Below are positions 1 through 10,056 of a DNA stretch of 13,974 bases, one piece after another; positions within the stretch are counted from its first letter, which is position 1; each line of letters opens with the position of its first letter. The notes under the pieces were generated by a model that worked only from the letters and a program-made list of their open reading frames with translations, had not been told where the DNA came from and did not search any database. The position numbers were made by a program, and so were the translations under genes. Source of the stretch: Deltaproteobacteria bacterium (GTDB taxonomy: Bacteria; Myxococcota; Myxococcia; Myxococcales; 40CM-4-68-19); the NCBI GenBank assembly GCA_018266095.1, contig JAFEBC010000016.1:1-13974 (forward strand), given 5' to 3'.

Positions 1-231
1 AAGCTCCTCGGGTCCACGTGGGCGGTGTCGATCTCGGTGGTCGCCGGGCCAGTAGGCGACACCGAGGAGAAGCCGGTGGGCACGGTGCACCTCGCGCTCG
101 CGGGTCCGTCAGCCACCACGCATCGGCTGCTCAAGCTGCGCGGCGATCGCGGGCAGATCCGCGTGCAGGCCGCGTTCGGCGCGCTGCAGCTCCTGCGGGA
201 CACCTGGGCAAAGTCCGCGGGCGTGACGTGA
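1..231 (+). CDS. cinA: CinA family protein, C-terminal fragment (nicotinamide-nucleotide amidase domain)
   Basis: Only the last 76 residues are in the window; the reading frame is open to the left edge. The segment GPVGDTEEKPVGTVHLALAG matches the conserved core of the CinA C-terminal domain (usual form GPGGGTPEKPVGTV). It is followed by the family's closing pattern of a GDR-x-QIR motif and a Leu-rich helix (ALQLLRDTW). The domain family deamidates nicotinamide mononucleotide to nicotinic acid mononucleotide in pyridine nucleotide salvage. Full CinA proteins also carry an N-terminal molybdopterin-binding-like domain; whether this one does, or is a stand-alone PncC-type amidase, cannot be seen. 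The core glycines are slightly atypical (GPVGD rather than GPGGG). The stop overlaps the GTG of the next gene (GTGACGTGAG context), suggesting translational coupling. Identification of the family is strong; the symbol could equally be pncC. Confidence 0.85.
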   Translation, partial: KLLGSTWAVSISVVAGPVGDTEEKPVGTVHLALAGPSATTHRLLKLRGDRGQIRVQAAFGALQLLRDTWAKSAGVT

Positions 232-1517
232 GCACCTCGCCCGCCTGGCGCAGGTTCGCCGACAACCACCGCACCGAGCTGTACCTGTTCGCCTTCGCGC
301 TCCTGGCATACGCGTTCGCGAGCTGGGGCATGCTCTTGCACCAGTCGAAGGCGCCGCACTTCGTCTGGCAGGCGGACGCGTTCCTGCACGGGCGGCTCGC
401 CCTCGACCAGGAGCCGCCGAACCTCAACGACTGGGTGCTGCGCGACGGGCGCTGGTACGTGTCGTTTCCGCCCTTCCCGGCCGTGCTGATGATGCCCTTC
501 GTGGCGCTGTGGGGGCTCGCGTTCAACGACACGGCCTTCACGCTCGTGTTCGCGGCGCTCAACGTCGCGCTGATGTACCGGCTCCTGCGCAGCTTCGGCG
601 AGCGCGGCGAAGAGGGCGTCACGCGCACGTCGGCCGACGACGTCTGGCTGGCGCTGCTCTACGGCTTCGGCACGCTGGCGCTCACCTGCGGCATCCGCGG
701 CGAGGTGTGGTTCACCGCTGAGACCATCGGCGTCACCTGCACCCTCTGCTACCTGCTCGCGGGACTGGCCGCGCGCAGGCCCGCGTGGGCCGGATTCTTC
801 TGGGCCATCGGCACCATCACGCGGACGCCGCTGCTGTTCTCGGTGGTCTTCGTCGCGCTCAAGGCCGTCTTCACCGAGGCCAAGCCGGCTGAGCGGCCCG
901 CGAACGAGCCCAAGGTGTCGGTCGAGCGATTCAAGGCGCTCCTGGCTGACGCCGGGCACCGCGCCCTCGTGCTCAAGCGCGCCGTTCAATTCGCCCTGCC
1001 GGCGTTGGCGGTCGGCGTGCCCATGGCCATCGCGAACTACGTGCGCTTCGGCAGCCCCTCCGAGTTCGGGCACTCGTTCCTCTACGCCAACCGGGTCAAC
1101 GCCGACATCGCCAGGCACGGCCTCTTCTCGCTCGTGTACCTGGAGCGCAACCTGCACGCGGCGTTCACGCGGCTGCCGACGATCAGCACGCAGCCGTTCC
1201 AGCTCGGCTTCGACGGGCACGGGATGAGCATCCTGGTGACCACGCCGCTGTTCCTGCTCCTGCTCTGGCCGGCGGTGCGGCCGCGGCTCCACCGGGTGCT
1301 CTGGCTCGTGGTCGCGGCGGTGGCGCTGCCGGGGTTCCTCTACCAGAACGACGGGTGGTTCCAGTTCGGCTTCCGCTTCTCGCTCGACTGGACGCCGTAC
1401 CTCATCGCGCTGCTCTCGCTGGGCGGGCGGCCGCTCTCGCGCGGGTTCTGGGCGCTCGGCTGGGCAGGAGTCGTCGTCAACGGCTGGGGCGCGGTGGTGT
1501 TCAACCGGTTCTTCTGA
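228..1517 (+). CDS. Polytopic inner-membrane protein, GT-C glycosyltransferase-like (putative)
   Basis: The product is 429 residues with about ten hydrophobic segments, for example near residues 16-36, 83-120, 140-157, 165-208, 252-270, 337-372, 386-400 and 406-425. The stretch after the first helix contains a QADAFLHGRL block and the WYVSFPPFPAVLMMPFVALW block. It also has a late FRFSLDWTPYLIALL segment. This arrangement is typical of large membrane proteins resembling dolichyl-phosphate-mannose/ArnT (GT39-like) transferases, which often move sugars from polyprenyl carriers outside the cytoplasmic face. The acidic catalytic pair of GT-C enzymes is not confidently identifiable, so the enzymatic role is inferred. 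The GTG at 228 was chosen because it overlaps the cinA stop by four bases; the frame stays open upstream to position 18, but that part is antisense-like and overlaps real cinA codons. Residues 218-250 form a polar loop. Confidence 0.72.
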   Translation: MSTSPAWRRFADNHRTELYLFAFALLAYAFASWGMLLHQSKAPHFVWQADAFLHGRLALDQEPPNLNDWVLRDGRWYVSFPPFPAVLMMPFVALWGLAFNDTAFTLVFAALNVALMYRLLRSFGERGEEGVTRTSADDVWLALLYGFGTLALTCGIRGEVWFTAETIGVTCTLCYLLAGLAARRPAWAGFFWAIGTITRTPLLFSVVFVALKAVFTEAKPAERPANEPKVSVERFKALLADAGHRALVLKRAVQFALPALAVGVPMAIANYVRFGSPSEFGHSFLYANRVNADIARHGLFSLVYLERNLHAAFTRLPTISTQPFQLGFDGHGMSILVTTPLFLLLLWPAVRPRLHRVLWLVVAAVALPGFLYQNDGWFQFGFRFSLDWTPYLIALLSLGGRPLSRGFWALGWAGVVVNGWGAVVFNRFF

Positions 1518-1544
1518 GGCGTTCGCGTGAGATGATCGCGCGGC

Positions 1545-2837
1545 GTGAGGTGCGCGTTGGGAGAGAGAGACAACCAGAGCGACCAGCTCTCCGCACGCTG
1601 GCGGGCCCGGGAAGAGGCGCGCCTGCGCGTGCTGCGGCTGCGCGTGTCGGACGCGGCCTCTCTGGACGCGGGCCTGACCAAGGCGCTCTCGATCGGCGCT
1701 GCGGCGCTCAAGGTCGAGCGCGTGGGCGTGTGGCTCTTCGACGAGCCGCTGGAGCACCTCGAGTGCGTGCTCCTGCTCGACGGCAAGTCGGTGGTGCGCG
1801 AGCGGCCCTCGCTGCGCATCGTTGACCTGGGCGTCTACAGCGCGCTCCTGAGGGACCGGCGGGCGCTGGCCGCGAGCGACGTGCGCGCCGAGCCGCTGAC
1901 ACGGGATCTGGTCGAGAGCTACTTCGCACCTCACGGGATCGAGGCGACGCTCGATGTCCCGCTCTACCGGGGCGGGCAGGTGGTCGGCGTGCTCTGTCAC
2001 GAGCATCGGGGAGGCGTGCGCAAGTGGACGGCTGGCGAGGCTGACTTCGCCATCAGCCTCGCGGACATGGTGTCGCTCATGTACGCAACCCACGAGCTGC
2101 ACGACGCAGAAGAGCGCCTGCAGGAGTCGGAGGAGGAGCTGGCGGAGACGCACGCCGTCGAGGCGGTCACCCGCTTGTCGCGCGGGGTGGCGCACGACAT
2201 CAACAACGTGCTGGGCGTCATCATGCTGGCTGTCGGCGCGATGAACCGTCGGATCAACGATCCCGAGGCGGTGAAGGCCGCCGCCGCGAGCGTCTCCCAG
2301 GCCGCAGACAGCGCCGCACGGCTGGCGAGGCAGCTCCTCGACCTCGGCCGCTTCCCCGACCCACCCGCACAGGAGCTGGCGGCGGTCGTTGTCGATGCGC
2401 TCGTCTTGGCGCAGGAACCGACGCTGCGTGGCCTCGCGGGCGAGGAGCGGACGCTGACCATCACGCCGGGCGCCCAAGGGGCGACGGCGCAGATCCATCC
2501 CACGCGGCTCGAGCGAGTGCTGCACAACCTCGTGGTCAACGCGCGCGAGGCCACAGGAGCGGGCGGTCACATCCGCGTCTCCACGCGCGTGCAGGCGGCA
2601 CGGAAGGGACAGAGAGAGGCCGTGGTCCTGGAGGTGCAGGACGACGGCGTGGGCATGAGCGACGGGACGCGGGTGCGCATCTTCGATCCGTTCTTCAGCA
2701 CCAAGAGTGCGAGCGGGAACAAGGGGTTGGGCCTCGCCACCTCGCTCGGAATCGTCCGCGACGCGGGTGGTCACATCGAGGTCGAGAGCGAACCAGAGAA
2801 GGGCGCGATGTTCCGGGTCCTCTTGCCCAAGGCCTGA
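1545..2837 (+). CDS. Soluble GAF-domain sensor histidine kinase
   Basis: The protein has 430 residues and no membrane segment, so it should act in the cytoplasm. Residues about 40-180 have GAF-type composition and pattern (VERVGVWLF near 57, LDVPLYRGGQVVGVLCHEH near 136-154), probably a small-ligand or redox sensor. Residues about 185-205 form a Glu-rich coiled linker. The phosphoacceptor motif RGVAHDINN places the phosphorylated His at 217. The catalytic domain shows the N box (HNLVVNAREA, 327-336), G1 box (DDGVGM, 366-371), F box (FDPFFSTK, 380-387) and G2 box (GLGLATS, 394-400). It should autophosphorylate and pass phosphate to a response regulator, but none is encoded nearby, so it is an orphan. 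The GTG at 1545 follows the membrane-protein stop by 27 nt; an alternative TTG at 1557 is in frame. No strong Shine-Dalgarno sequence supports either start. Confidence 0.9.
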   Translation: MRCALGERDNQSDQLSARWRAREEARLRVLRLRVSDAASLDAGLTKALSIGAAALKVERVGVWLFDEPLEHLECVLLLDGKSVVRERPSLRIVDLGVYSALLRDRRALAASDVRAEPLTRDLVESYFAPHGIEATLDVPLYRGGQVVGVLCHEHRGGVRKWTAGEADFAISLADMVSLMYATHELHDAEERLQESEEELAETHAVEAVTRLSRGVAHDINNVLGVIMLAVGAMNRRINDPEAVKAAAASVSQAADSAARLARQLLDLGRFPDPPAQELAAVVVDALVLAQEPTLRGLAGEERTLTITPGAQGATAQIHPTRLERVLHNLVVNAREATGAGGHIRVSTRVQAARKGQREAVVLEVQDDGVGMSDGTRVRIFDPFFSTKSASGNKGLGLATSLGIVRDAGGHIEVESEPEKGAMFRVLLPKA

Positions 2838-2848
2838 GGCGCGAAGCA

Positions 2849-2885
2849 GGTGCGCGCGGATCCGAGCCGCGATCCGCGCGCCACC
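2849..2885. terminator. Strong hairpin between convergent kinase and recA genes (candidate bidirectional terminator)
   Basis: GCGCGCGGATC at 2852-2862 is perfectly complementary to GATCCGCGCGC at 2871-2881, with an 8-nt loop. After a one-base bulge at 2882, three further pairs (2849-2851 with 2883-2885) extend the stem to 14 pairs. It fills most of the 60-bp gap between two genes that end toward each other. There is no flanking T-run, so this is not a classic intrinsic terminator; it could end transcription in a high-GC genome or protect both mRNA 3' ends. Confidence 0.6.
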
Positions 2886-2897
2886 GTGCTCTGTCGC

Positions 2898-3925
<1,028 letters not shown>

Positions 3926-3929
<4 letters not shown>

Positions 3930-5569
3930 GTGTTCTCCTCGGTGACTGCGCTCTCGGGCACCACGCCCGACAGATGGGTGAGGCCCCGCGCGCGCAGAAG
4001 GGCGCGCTGGCGTTCGGCCTCGCTGACCGGCGGCAGCTCGGGCGGCATCAGGCCGCGCTCGGGCTGGCGGTGCATGGACGCCTCGGCGACGTGCTGGGGC
4101 TCGATGGATTCGCTGCCGGCGAGATCCGCGATGGTGCGGGCGACCTTGAGCAGGCGATCGTGGGCGCGCGCCGAGAGGCCGTGGTGCGACACGGTCTGCG
4201 CCAGGAGCGCGAGGGCGGTCTCGGTGGGGCGGACGAGCTCCCGCAGTTGGCGGCCGCGGAGCTGCGCGTTGGTGCGCGTATTGGCGAGCTTGGAGTAGCG
4301 ATGCCGCTGGCGGTCGCGAGCCTCGATCACGCGCGCGCGGACCTGCGCGGTGGGGTCGCCCTGGGGAAGGTCCGTGAGCTCGTGGGAGGTGAGCGCTGGC
4401 GCCTCGGAGTACAGGTCGATGCGATCCAGGATCGGCCCCGACACGCGCCGCCGGTACAGCTCGCGCGCAGACAGAGAACAGCGACAACGGCCAGGATGGC
4501 GATCCGAGTGGTGCCCGCAGGGACACGGGTTCATCGCCCCCACGAGCATGAAGCGCGCGGGGAGCTGGGCCTCGCCGCGCAGGCGCACGATGGAGAGCTC
4601 GCCCTCCTCGAGAGGCTGACGCAGGGCCTCGAGCGACAGGCGCGAGAACTCGGGAAGCTCGTCGAGGAAGAGGACGCCGTTGTGCGCGAGCGTGATCTCG
4701 CCTGCGCGCGGAGGGCTGCCGCCGCCGACGAGGCCTGCCGCCGAGATGGTGTGATGCGGGGCGCGGAAGGGCCGCTCGCTGAGGAGGCCTGCGCCGCGAG
4801 GGAGGCGTCCGGCGATGGACCACAGCGAGGTGGTCTCGATCGACTCCTCGAAGGTGAGCGGCGGCAAGAGGCCCGGCAGGCGGCGCGCGAGGAGCGTCTT
4901 TCCCGAGCCGGGAGGTCCGGAGAGGAGCAGGTTGTGCCCGCCCGCGGCGGCGATCTCGAGCGCGCGCTTGCACAGCGCCTGGCCGCGGATGTCGAGGAGA
5001 TCGAGCGGACCGTCGAGGGACTCCACGGGCTCGCCGGGCGTTGCGGGTGCGATCGTTCGTTGGCCCGAGATGAGCTCGGCCGCCTCTCGCAGGGTCGACA
5101 CGCCGAAGACGTCGAGACCTTCCACGAGCGCGCCCTCACCGGCGTTCGCGAGCGGGACGATGAGCCGCCGGATGCCCATCCGACGCGCCAGGAGCGCCAC
5201 CGGGAGTACGCCGCGCGCGGGCATGACCTCGCCGGTGAGCGAGAGCTCACCCACGACCAGGACGCCCGCGGCCTTGTCGCCAGCGAGCTGACCGGCCGCC
5301 GCGAGCAAGCCGAGCGCAATGGGTAGATCGAAGACCGCGCCCTCCTTGCGCAGATCCGCGGGCGCGAGGTTGACGGTGACGCGCTTGCTGCCGAGCTCGT
5401 AGCCCTGGTTGCGCAGCGCCGTGCCGCAGCGGACCTTGGCGTCGGTGCAGGCCGCGTCGGGAAGGCCCACGAGGAAGAAGCTGGGCAGGCCGAGCGAGAG
5501 ATCGACCTGCACCTCGACCGGGTGGGCGCGGGTTCCGACGATGGCTGCGCTCTGCATGGACGCGTGCAT
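3926..5569 (-). CDS. comM: ComM/YifB family AAA+ ATPase (magnesium-chelatase-like, branch-migration helicase)
   Basis: The product has 547 residues. The N-terminal third is the ChlI/Lon-S16-like domain typical of YifB/ComM proteins, with GLPSFFLVGLPDAA (27-40) and VTVNLAPADLRKEGAVFDLP (64-83). The AAA+ core has Walker A GPPGSGKT (218-225) and Walker B GVLFLDELPEF (298-308). It also has the metal-binding-like cluster CPCG...CRC (Cys349, 351, 362, 364) and the SGPILDRIDLY block (377-387). Studied homologues are hexameric helicases that extend heteroduplex tracts during natural transformation. The protein runs about 45 residues past the usual end (from about 500) with a Pro/Glu-rich tail. Met1 (5569) or Met5 (5557) could be the start; neither has a clear ribosome site. 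It overlaps recA by four bases, making a two-gene recombination operon. Confidence 0.95.
3935..3940 (-). promoter_or_regulatory. Shine-Dalgarno site of recA inside the comM 3' end
   Basis: On the minus strand the sequence reads GAGGAGAACACATG. The GAGGAG core lies five bases before the recA ATG, and it encodes two Glu codons near the end of comM. It fixes the recA start and indicates translation coupled to comM. Confidence 0.8.
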
Positions 5570-5625
5570 GCCGGGGCCGATTGCGAACGGCGTGCCGACG
5601 AGATCGCGTGCTGACTCTTGTGGAT

Positions 5626-5639
5626 CGCGCGCGCGCGCG
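5626..5639. repeat. Alternating CG dinucleotide tract
   Basis: Fourteen consecutive alternating C and G bases lie in the comM upstream region, between the comM start and the 21-bp repeats. Such tracts can adopt Z-DNA under negative supercoiling. In a genome this GC-rich it may simply be compositional. Confidence 0.5.
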
Positions 5640-5668
5640 AGGCGAGGGACTCGAGATCAGACCAAGGG

Positions 5669-5728
5669 TGGTCTCGAAACGCTACACGCTGGTCTCGAAA
5701 CGCTACACGGTGGTCTCGTTTCAGGACC
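5669..5728. repeat. Three phased 21-bp repeats upstream of comM-recA
   Basis: TGGTCTCGAAAC followed by GCTACACG occurs identically at 5669-5688 and 5690-5709. A third copy starts at 5711 with TGGTCTCG and then diverges to TTTCAGGACC. The spacing of exactly 21 bp puts the boxes on the same helix face. The third unit also makes an imperfect inverted repeat with the second: GGTCTCGAAAC (5691-5701) against GTTTCAGGACC (5718-5728), with two mismatches. AGACCA at 5659-5664 can pair with TGGTCT of the first copy. The array sits 100-160 bp upstream of comM and about 105 bp past the end of the zinc-ribbon gene. It could be an operator array for the comM-recA promoter or a structured 3' end of the preceding transcript. 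No known regulator site is recognised. Confidence 0.6.
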
Positions 5729-5834
5729 GGACTCGCGTCGGATCGGAGGCCCGCCTTCGACGCGCTCTCACTCGCGGAGATACGCGCTCCGCGACCGGGC
5801 ACGCGCCTTGCTCAGGAACGCGCGCGTGAGCCGC

Positions 5835-6572
5835 CTACCACCAGCGCCGAGAGTTCCACTTCCGCCGCGGCAGGAAGAGGAACACGAACGCCATGAACAG
5901 CACCGTGGGCAGCGGCCTGGGATGCCCGCCACCGAACGCAGCGAACCCGAGGGCCACGGCGGTCGCGATCGAGCCCACGATCGCGCCCATGCGGATCCGC
6001 TCGTCGTCGATGCGTCCGAGCAGGCGCAGCGCGAGCGGCGTGAAGTCGATGTCGTCCTCGTCGCTGTCGGACATCCACCAGAGGCGGCTGCGCTCTCGCT
6101 GGGCGACCTCCTCAGCGAGCGCCATGCCGAGCGCCCGCTGGTTGGCGAGCGGGCTCCCGCGGTCCGCCAGGCTGGCTGCGTGGAGGCGATCCACCTCGGC
6201 CTTCTCGGCGGCGAGCTCGGTCTTCCGCTTCTCCCACCAAGCGCGGTTGAACGCGCGCATCTCCTCGCTGTCCAGCCGCGAGCCGCACACCTGGCACTTC
6301 ACCGCGCCGCGCACGCTGTCGGTCTCACACTTCGCGCAGCGCACGAAGGGCTGCTCGTCGTCGCTGCGCTCATCGAGCTGTACGCCGCTCGCGAGCTGGG
6401 ACTGTCGCTCTGCGCGCAGGCGCGTCGACAGGGCCTCCGGATCGGCATCCGGGCCCGGCGCTGGGGGAGGCTCGCCCGAGAAGCGATTGGCCGTCACCTG
6501 CGGCGCCTTGGGGATCTCGCCCGAGTCGCGCGGGCGCTCGAGCCGCCGGAACCGATCGTGCTTGTCCGACAT
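5835..6572 (-). CDS. Zinc-ribbon protein with C-terminal membrane hairpin, function unknown
   Basis: The product has 245 residues. The N-terminal part (1-75) is polar and Pro-rich, probably disordered. Cys79-x2-Cys82 and Cys93-x2-Cys96 form a classic four-Cys zinc ribbon. A charged helical region follows (about 103-165, rich in Glu, Lys and Arg), with an acidic SDSDEDD patch near 168-174. Two hydrophobic segments at about 196-214 and 221-234 then end in an Arg/Trp-rich tail, RRKWNSRRWW. The layout suggests a cytoplasmic domain anchored in the inner membrane by a hairpin. The ATG lies nine bases after the AAA+ gene stop with a GGCGG-like ribosome site, so the two are surely co-transcribed. I do not recognise a named family. 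It may be an adaptor or membrane partner of the ATPase, but that is inferred from position only. Confidence 0.82.
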   Translation of the reverse strand: MSDKHDRFRRLERPRDSGEIPKAPQVTANRFSGEPPPAPGPDADPEALSTRLRAERQSQLASGVQLDERSDDEQPFVRCAKCETDSVRGAVKCQVCGSRLDSEEMRAFNRAWWEKRKTELAAEKAEVDRLHAASLADRGSPLANQRALGMALAEEVAQRERSRLWWMSDSDEDDIDFTPLALRLLGRIDDERIRMGAIVGSIATAVALGFAAFGGGHPRPLPTVLFMAFVFLFLPRRKWNSRRWW

Positions 6573-6581
6573 GGGCCGCCT

Positions 6582-8168
<1,587 letters not shown>

Positions 8169-8186
8169 GGGTCAATCCTATCGGAT

Positions 8187-9230
8187 TCAGGCCGCGCGCG
8201 CCGCCCGGGAGAGGCGTTGGGCCGCCTCGGGTATGTCTTTGGCCGACACGTCGAGGTGGAGGACCAGGCGGATGCGATCGGTGCCCACGGCGTTGACCAG
8301 CACGCCTTCGGTGCGCGCAGCAGCCACCAGCGTCTGCGCGGGACGATCCTTGACGTTCACGAGGACGATGTTGGTCTCGATGCTGGACACCTCGCACGAC
8401 AGGCCAGGGACCTCGGCGAGCCGCTCGGCCAGGGCGCGGGCGTTCGCGTGATCCTCGGCGAGGCGCGCGAGGTGGTGATCGAGCGCGTACAGGCCGGCCG
8501 CGGCGAGCATGCCGGCCTGCCGCATGCCACCGCCGAGCCGCTTGCGCAGGCGCTTGAGCTTCGGGAGCCGCTCGCGCGTCGAGGCGACGACCGAGCCCGC
8601 AGGCGTGCCCAGGCCCTTCGAGAGGCACACCGAGACGGTATCGGCCATCGCCACGCGGCGGGCCAGCGGGACCCCGCTCTGGATGTGCGCGTTCCACAGG
8701 CGCGCCCCGTCGAGGTGCACGAAGAGGCCCGCCTGATGTGCCACCGCCGCGACCTCGTCGAGCTGCGCGAGCGGCCACACGGCGCCGCCGCCCCGGTTGT
8801 GCGTGTCTTCGAGGCCCAGGACGCGCTGACGGGGCGCGTGCACATCGTCTTCGTGCCCCGGACCGCGGAGGGCCGCGCGGACCTGCGTCGCCGTGAGGAG
8901 GCCACGCGGCGCATCGAGCATGTTCGTCTGCGCGCCCCACAGCGCAGCCAGGGCGCCGCCCTCGTAGTTCACGATGTGGGACCCACGCTCGCAGAGGACC
9001 TCCTCGCCGGGCGCGAGCAGGGAGCCGAGCGCGAGCTGGTTGGCCATGGTGCCGCTGGGCGCGAAGAGCGCGGCCTCCTTGCCCAGCAGCGCAGCCACCC
9101 GCTCCTCGAGGGCCCGTACCGTGGGATCCTCCCCGTAGACATCGTCTCCGACGTCAGCCTGAGCCATGGCGGTGCGCATGGCCAGTGTGGGCTTCGTCAC
9201 AGTGTCGCTTCGCAGGTCGATGGCATTCAC
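8187..9230 (-). CDS. ltaE: Low-specificity L-threonine aldolase
   Basis: This PLP-dependent fold-type I enzyme has 347 residues. It splits L-threonine or L-allo-threonine into glycine and acetaldehyde. It begins with the family hallmark NAIDLRSDTVTKPT. It continues with VGDDVYGEDPTV (27-38), the stacking His in RGSHIVNYEGG (His85), the cofactor Asp in VHLDGARLWNA (Asp174) and the Schiff-base Lys in SVCLSKGLGTPAGS (Lys205). Length matches the family. The GTG at 9230 is the only start codon at the right place; the frame continues upstream through the beta-barrel gene's complement but that is non-coding. No clear ribosome site is visible. It heads a leftward operon with the AAA+ and zinc-ribbon genes, and is divergent from the beta-barrel gene across 159 bp. 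Confidence 0.95.
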   Translation of the reverse strand: MNAIDLRSDTVTKPTLAMRTAMAQADVGDDVYGEDPTVRALEERVAALLGKEAALFAPSGTMANQLALGSLLAPGEEVLCERGSHIVNYEGGALAALWGAQTNMLDAPRGLLTATQVRAALRGPGHEDDVHAPRQRVLGLEDTHNRGGGAVWPLAQLDEVAAVAHQAGLFVHLDGARLWNAHIQSGVPLARRVAMADTVSVCLSKGLGTPAGSVVASTRERLPKLKRLRKRLGGGMRQAGMLAAAGLYALDHHLARLAEDHANARALAERLAEVPGLSCEVSSIETNIVLVNVKDRPAQTLVAAARTEGVLVNAVGTDRIRLVLHLDVSAKDIPEAAQRLSRAARAA

Positions 9231-9296
9231 GGTGACCGCAGTCTGCCGGGCGCGGTCGACTTCCGTAAAGGCGCAACCTCGGCTCTGCGAATCGAA

Positions 9297-9325
9297 TTGG
9301 TCCCCCAATCCCCCTGTGCTATCTC
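9297..9325 (+). promoter_or_regulatory. Possible sigma-70-like promoter for the beta-barrel gene
   Basis: TTGGTC (9297-9302) is followed after exactly 17 bp by TATCTC (9320-9325), about 65 bp before the ATG. Each hexamer is only a partial match to consensus. It overlaps a short inverted repeat, ATTGG (9296-9300) with CCAAT (9305-9309). The 159-bp divergent gap must hold promoters for both this gene and ltaE. This is a weak assignment. Confidence 0.3.
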
Positions 9326-9377
9326 GCCGCGCGACAAATTCCATCGGCGCGTGTCGAACACTTTGACACTCTTTTCC

Positions 9378-9384
9378 AAGGAGA
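9378..9384 (+). promoter_or_regulatory. Strong Shine-Dalgarno sequence of the beta-barrel gene
   Basis: AAGGAGA lies five bases before the ATG at 9390. It is the best ribosome site in the window, fixes the start within a much longer open frame, and suggests high expression, as is common for abundant envelope proteins. Confidence 0.85.
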
Positions 9385-9389
9385 CACCC

Positions 9390-9968
9390 ATGAAGCGCAT
9401 CCTCGCAGCCTTCGTCGCAGCACTCGCTCTCTCTGCCGCCTCGGCCGCTCGCGCCGACGGCGCCGCTCCTGCCCCCGCTGGTGCCGCAGCCGGCGCCCCC
9501 GAGAAGAAGTTCCTCATCGGCGGCGAGGCCTCGCTCGGCCTGCCCATCGGCGACTGGGCGAACGCGAACAGCATCGGCATCGGCCTCTACGTGAACGGCG
9601 AGTACCTCTTCCAGCCGCAGATCACGTTCACCGGCCGGCTCGGCTTCAACTACCACCTGTCGAACAACGACCTGCACTCGACCGTGATCCCGGTCATGGT
9701 CGGCGGCCGTTACTACTTCACGGCGGCGACGCCCCACCAGGGCCTCTTCGGCTTCGCGGAGCTCGGCTTCAACGACATCATGGTGACGGCCTCGTACAAC
9801 GGCTTCTCGGCGTCGAGCTCGGCGATCTACCTCGGCCTGGGCGCCGGCGCCGGCTACCAGATGGGCCCGTGGACGTTCAAGGTCGGCATCAACGCTGCCG
9901 ACATCGGCAGCTTCGGCTCGTCGCTCGAGATCTCGGCGCACGCGTCGTACCAGTTCTACGCGTTCTAG
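9390..9968 (+). CDS. Small outer-membrane beta-barrel protein
   Basis: The product has 192 residues. A clear Sec signal peptide (MKR, then a hydrophobic Leu/Ala core, residues 1-22) ends at an ARA|D cleavage site. An Ala/Pro/Gly-rich linker runs from about 24 to 37. The rest alternates polar and hydrophobic residues in strands such as FLIGGEASLGLP, GIGLYVNGEYLF, ITFTGRLGFNYHL, VIPVMVGGRYYF, GLFGFAELGFND, IYLGLGAGAGYQ and SAHASYQFYAF, compatible with an eight-stranded barrel of the OmpW/OmpX size class. The final residue is Phe in an aromatic-rich last strand, the usual signal for the BAM assembly machine. Function could be small-molecule passage, adhesion or structural; no specific family is recognised. 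It is a single-gene unit, divergent from ltaE and convergent with folK. Confidence 0.9.
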   Translation: MKRILAAFVAALALSAASAARADGAAPAPAGAAAGAPEKKFLIGGEASLGLPIGDWANANSIGIGLYVNGEYLFQPQITFTGRLGFNYHLSNNDLHSTVIPVMVGGRYYFTAATPHQGLFGFAELGFNDIMVTASYNGFSASSSAIYLGLGAGAGYQMGPWTFKVGINAADIGSFGSSLEISAHASYQFYAF

Positions 9969-10020
9969 AGAGCCTCACGATCTGACGCACGCGAGAGCGT
10001 GACGGCGGACACGGATTTCA

Positions 10021-10056
10021 GCGGCTGGCGTCCTCTTCGCGGAGGGCGCCAGTCGT
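10021..10056. terminator. 15-bp hairpin in the convergent gap between beta-barrel gene and folK
   Basis: Positions 10021-10035 pair with 10042-10056 without a break (12 Watson-Crick and three G-T pairs) around a six-base loop TTCGCG. It lies 52 bp past the beta-barrel stop and 45 bp past the folK stop, where transcripts from both sides should end. There is no T-run on either strand. A smaller hairpin, CACGC-GAGA-GCGTG at 9988-10001, precedes it. Confidence 0.55.

Noticed and set aside
18..227. N-terminal extension of the membrane protein to position 18
   Set aside because: The extra 70 residues are Arg/Ala-rich and overlap genuine CinA codons; the GTG at 228 overlaps the cinA stop, as coupled genes do.
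5669..5728. A CRISPR array at the 21-bp repeats
   Set aside because: There are only two full copies with one-base separation and no spacers, so this is a tandem repeat, not an array.
9363..9368. TTGACA as the -35 box of the beta-barrel gene
   Set aside because: It is only 21 bp before the ATG and overlaps the space needed for the -10 box and leader, so it cannot drive this gene from the normal position.
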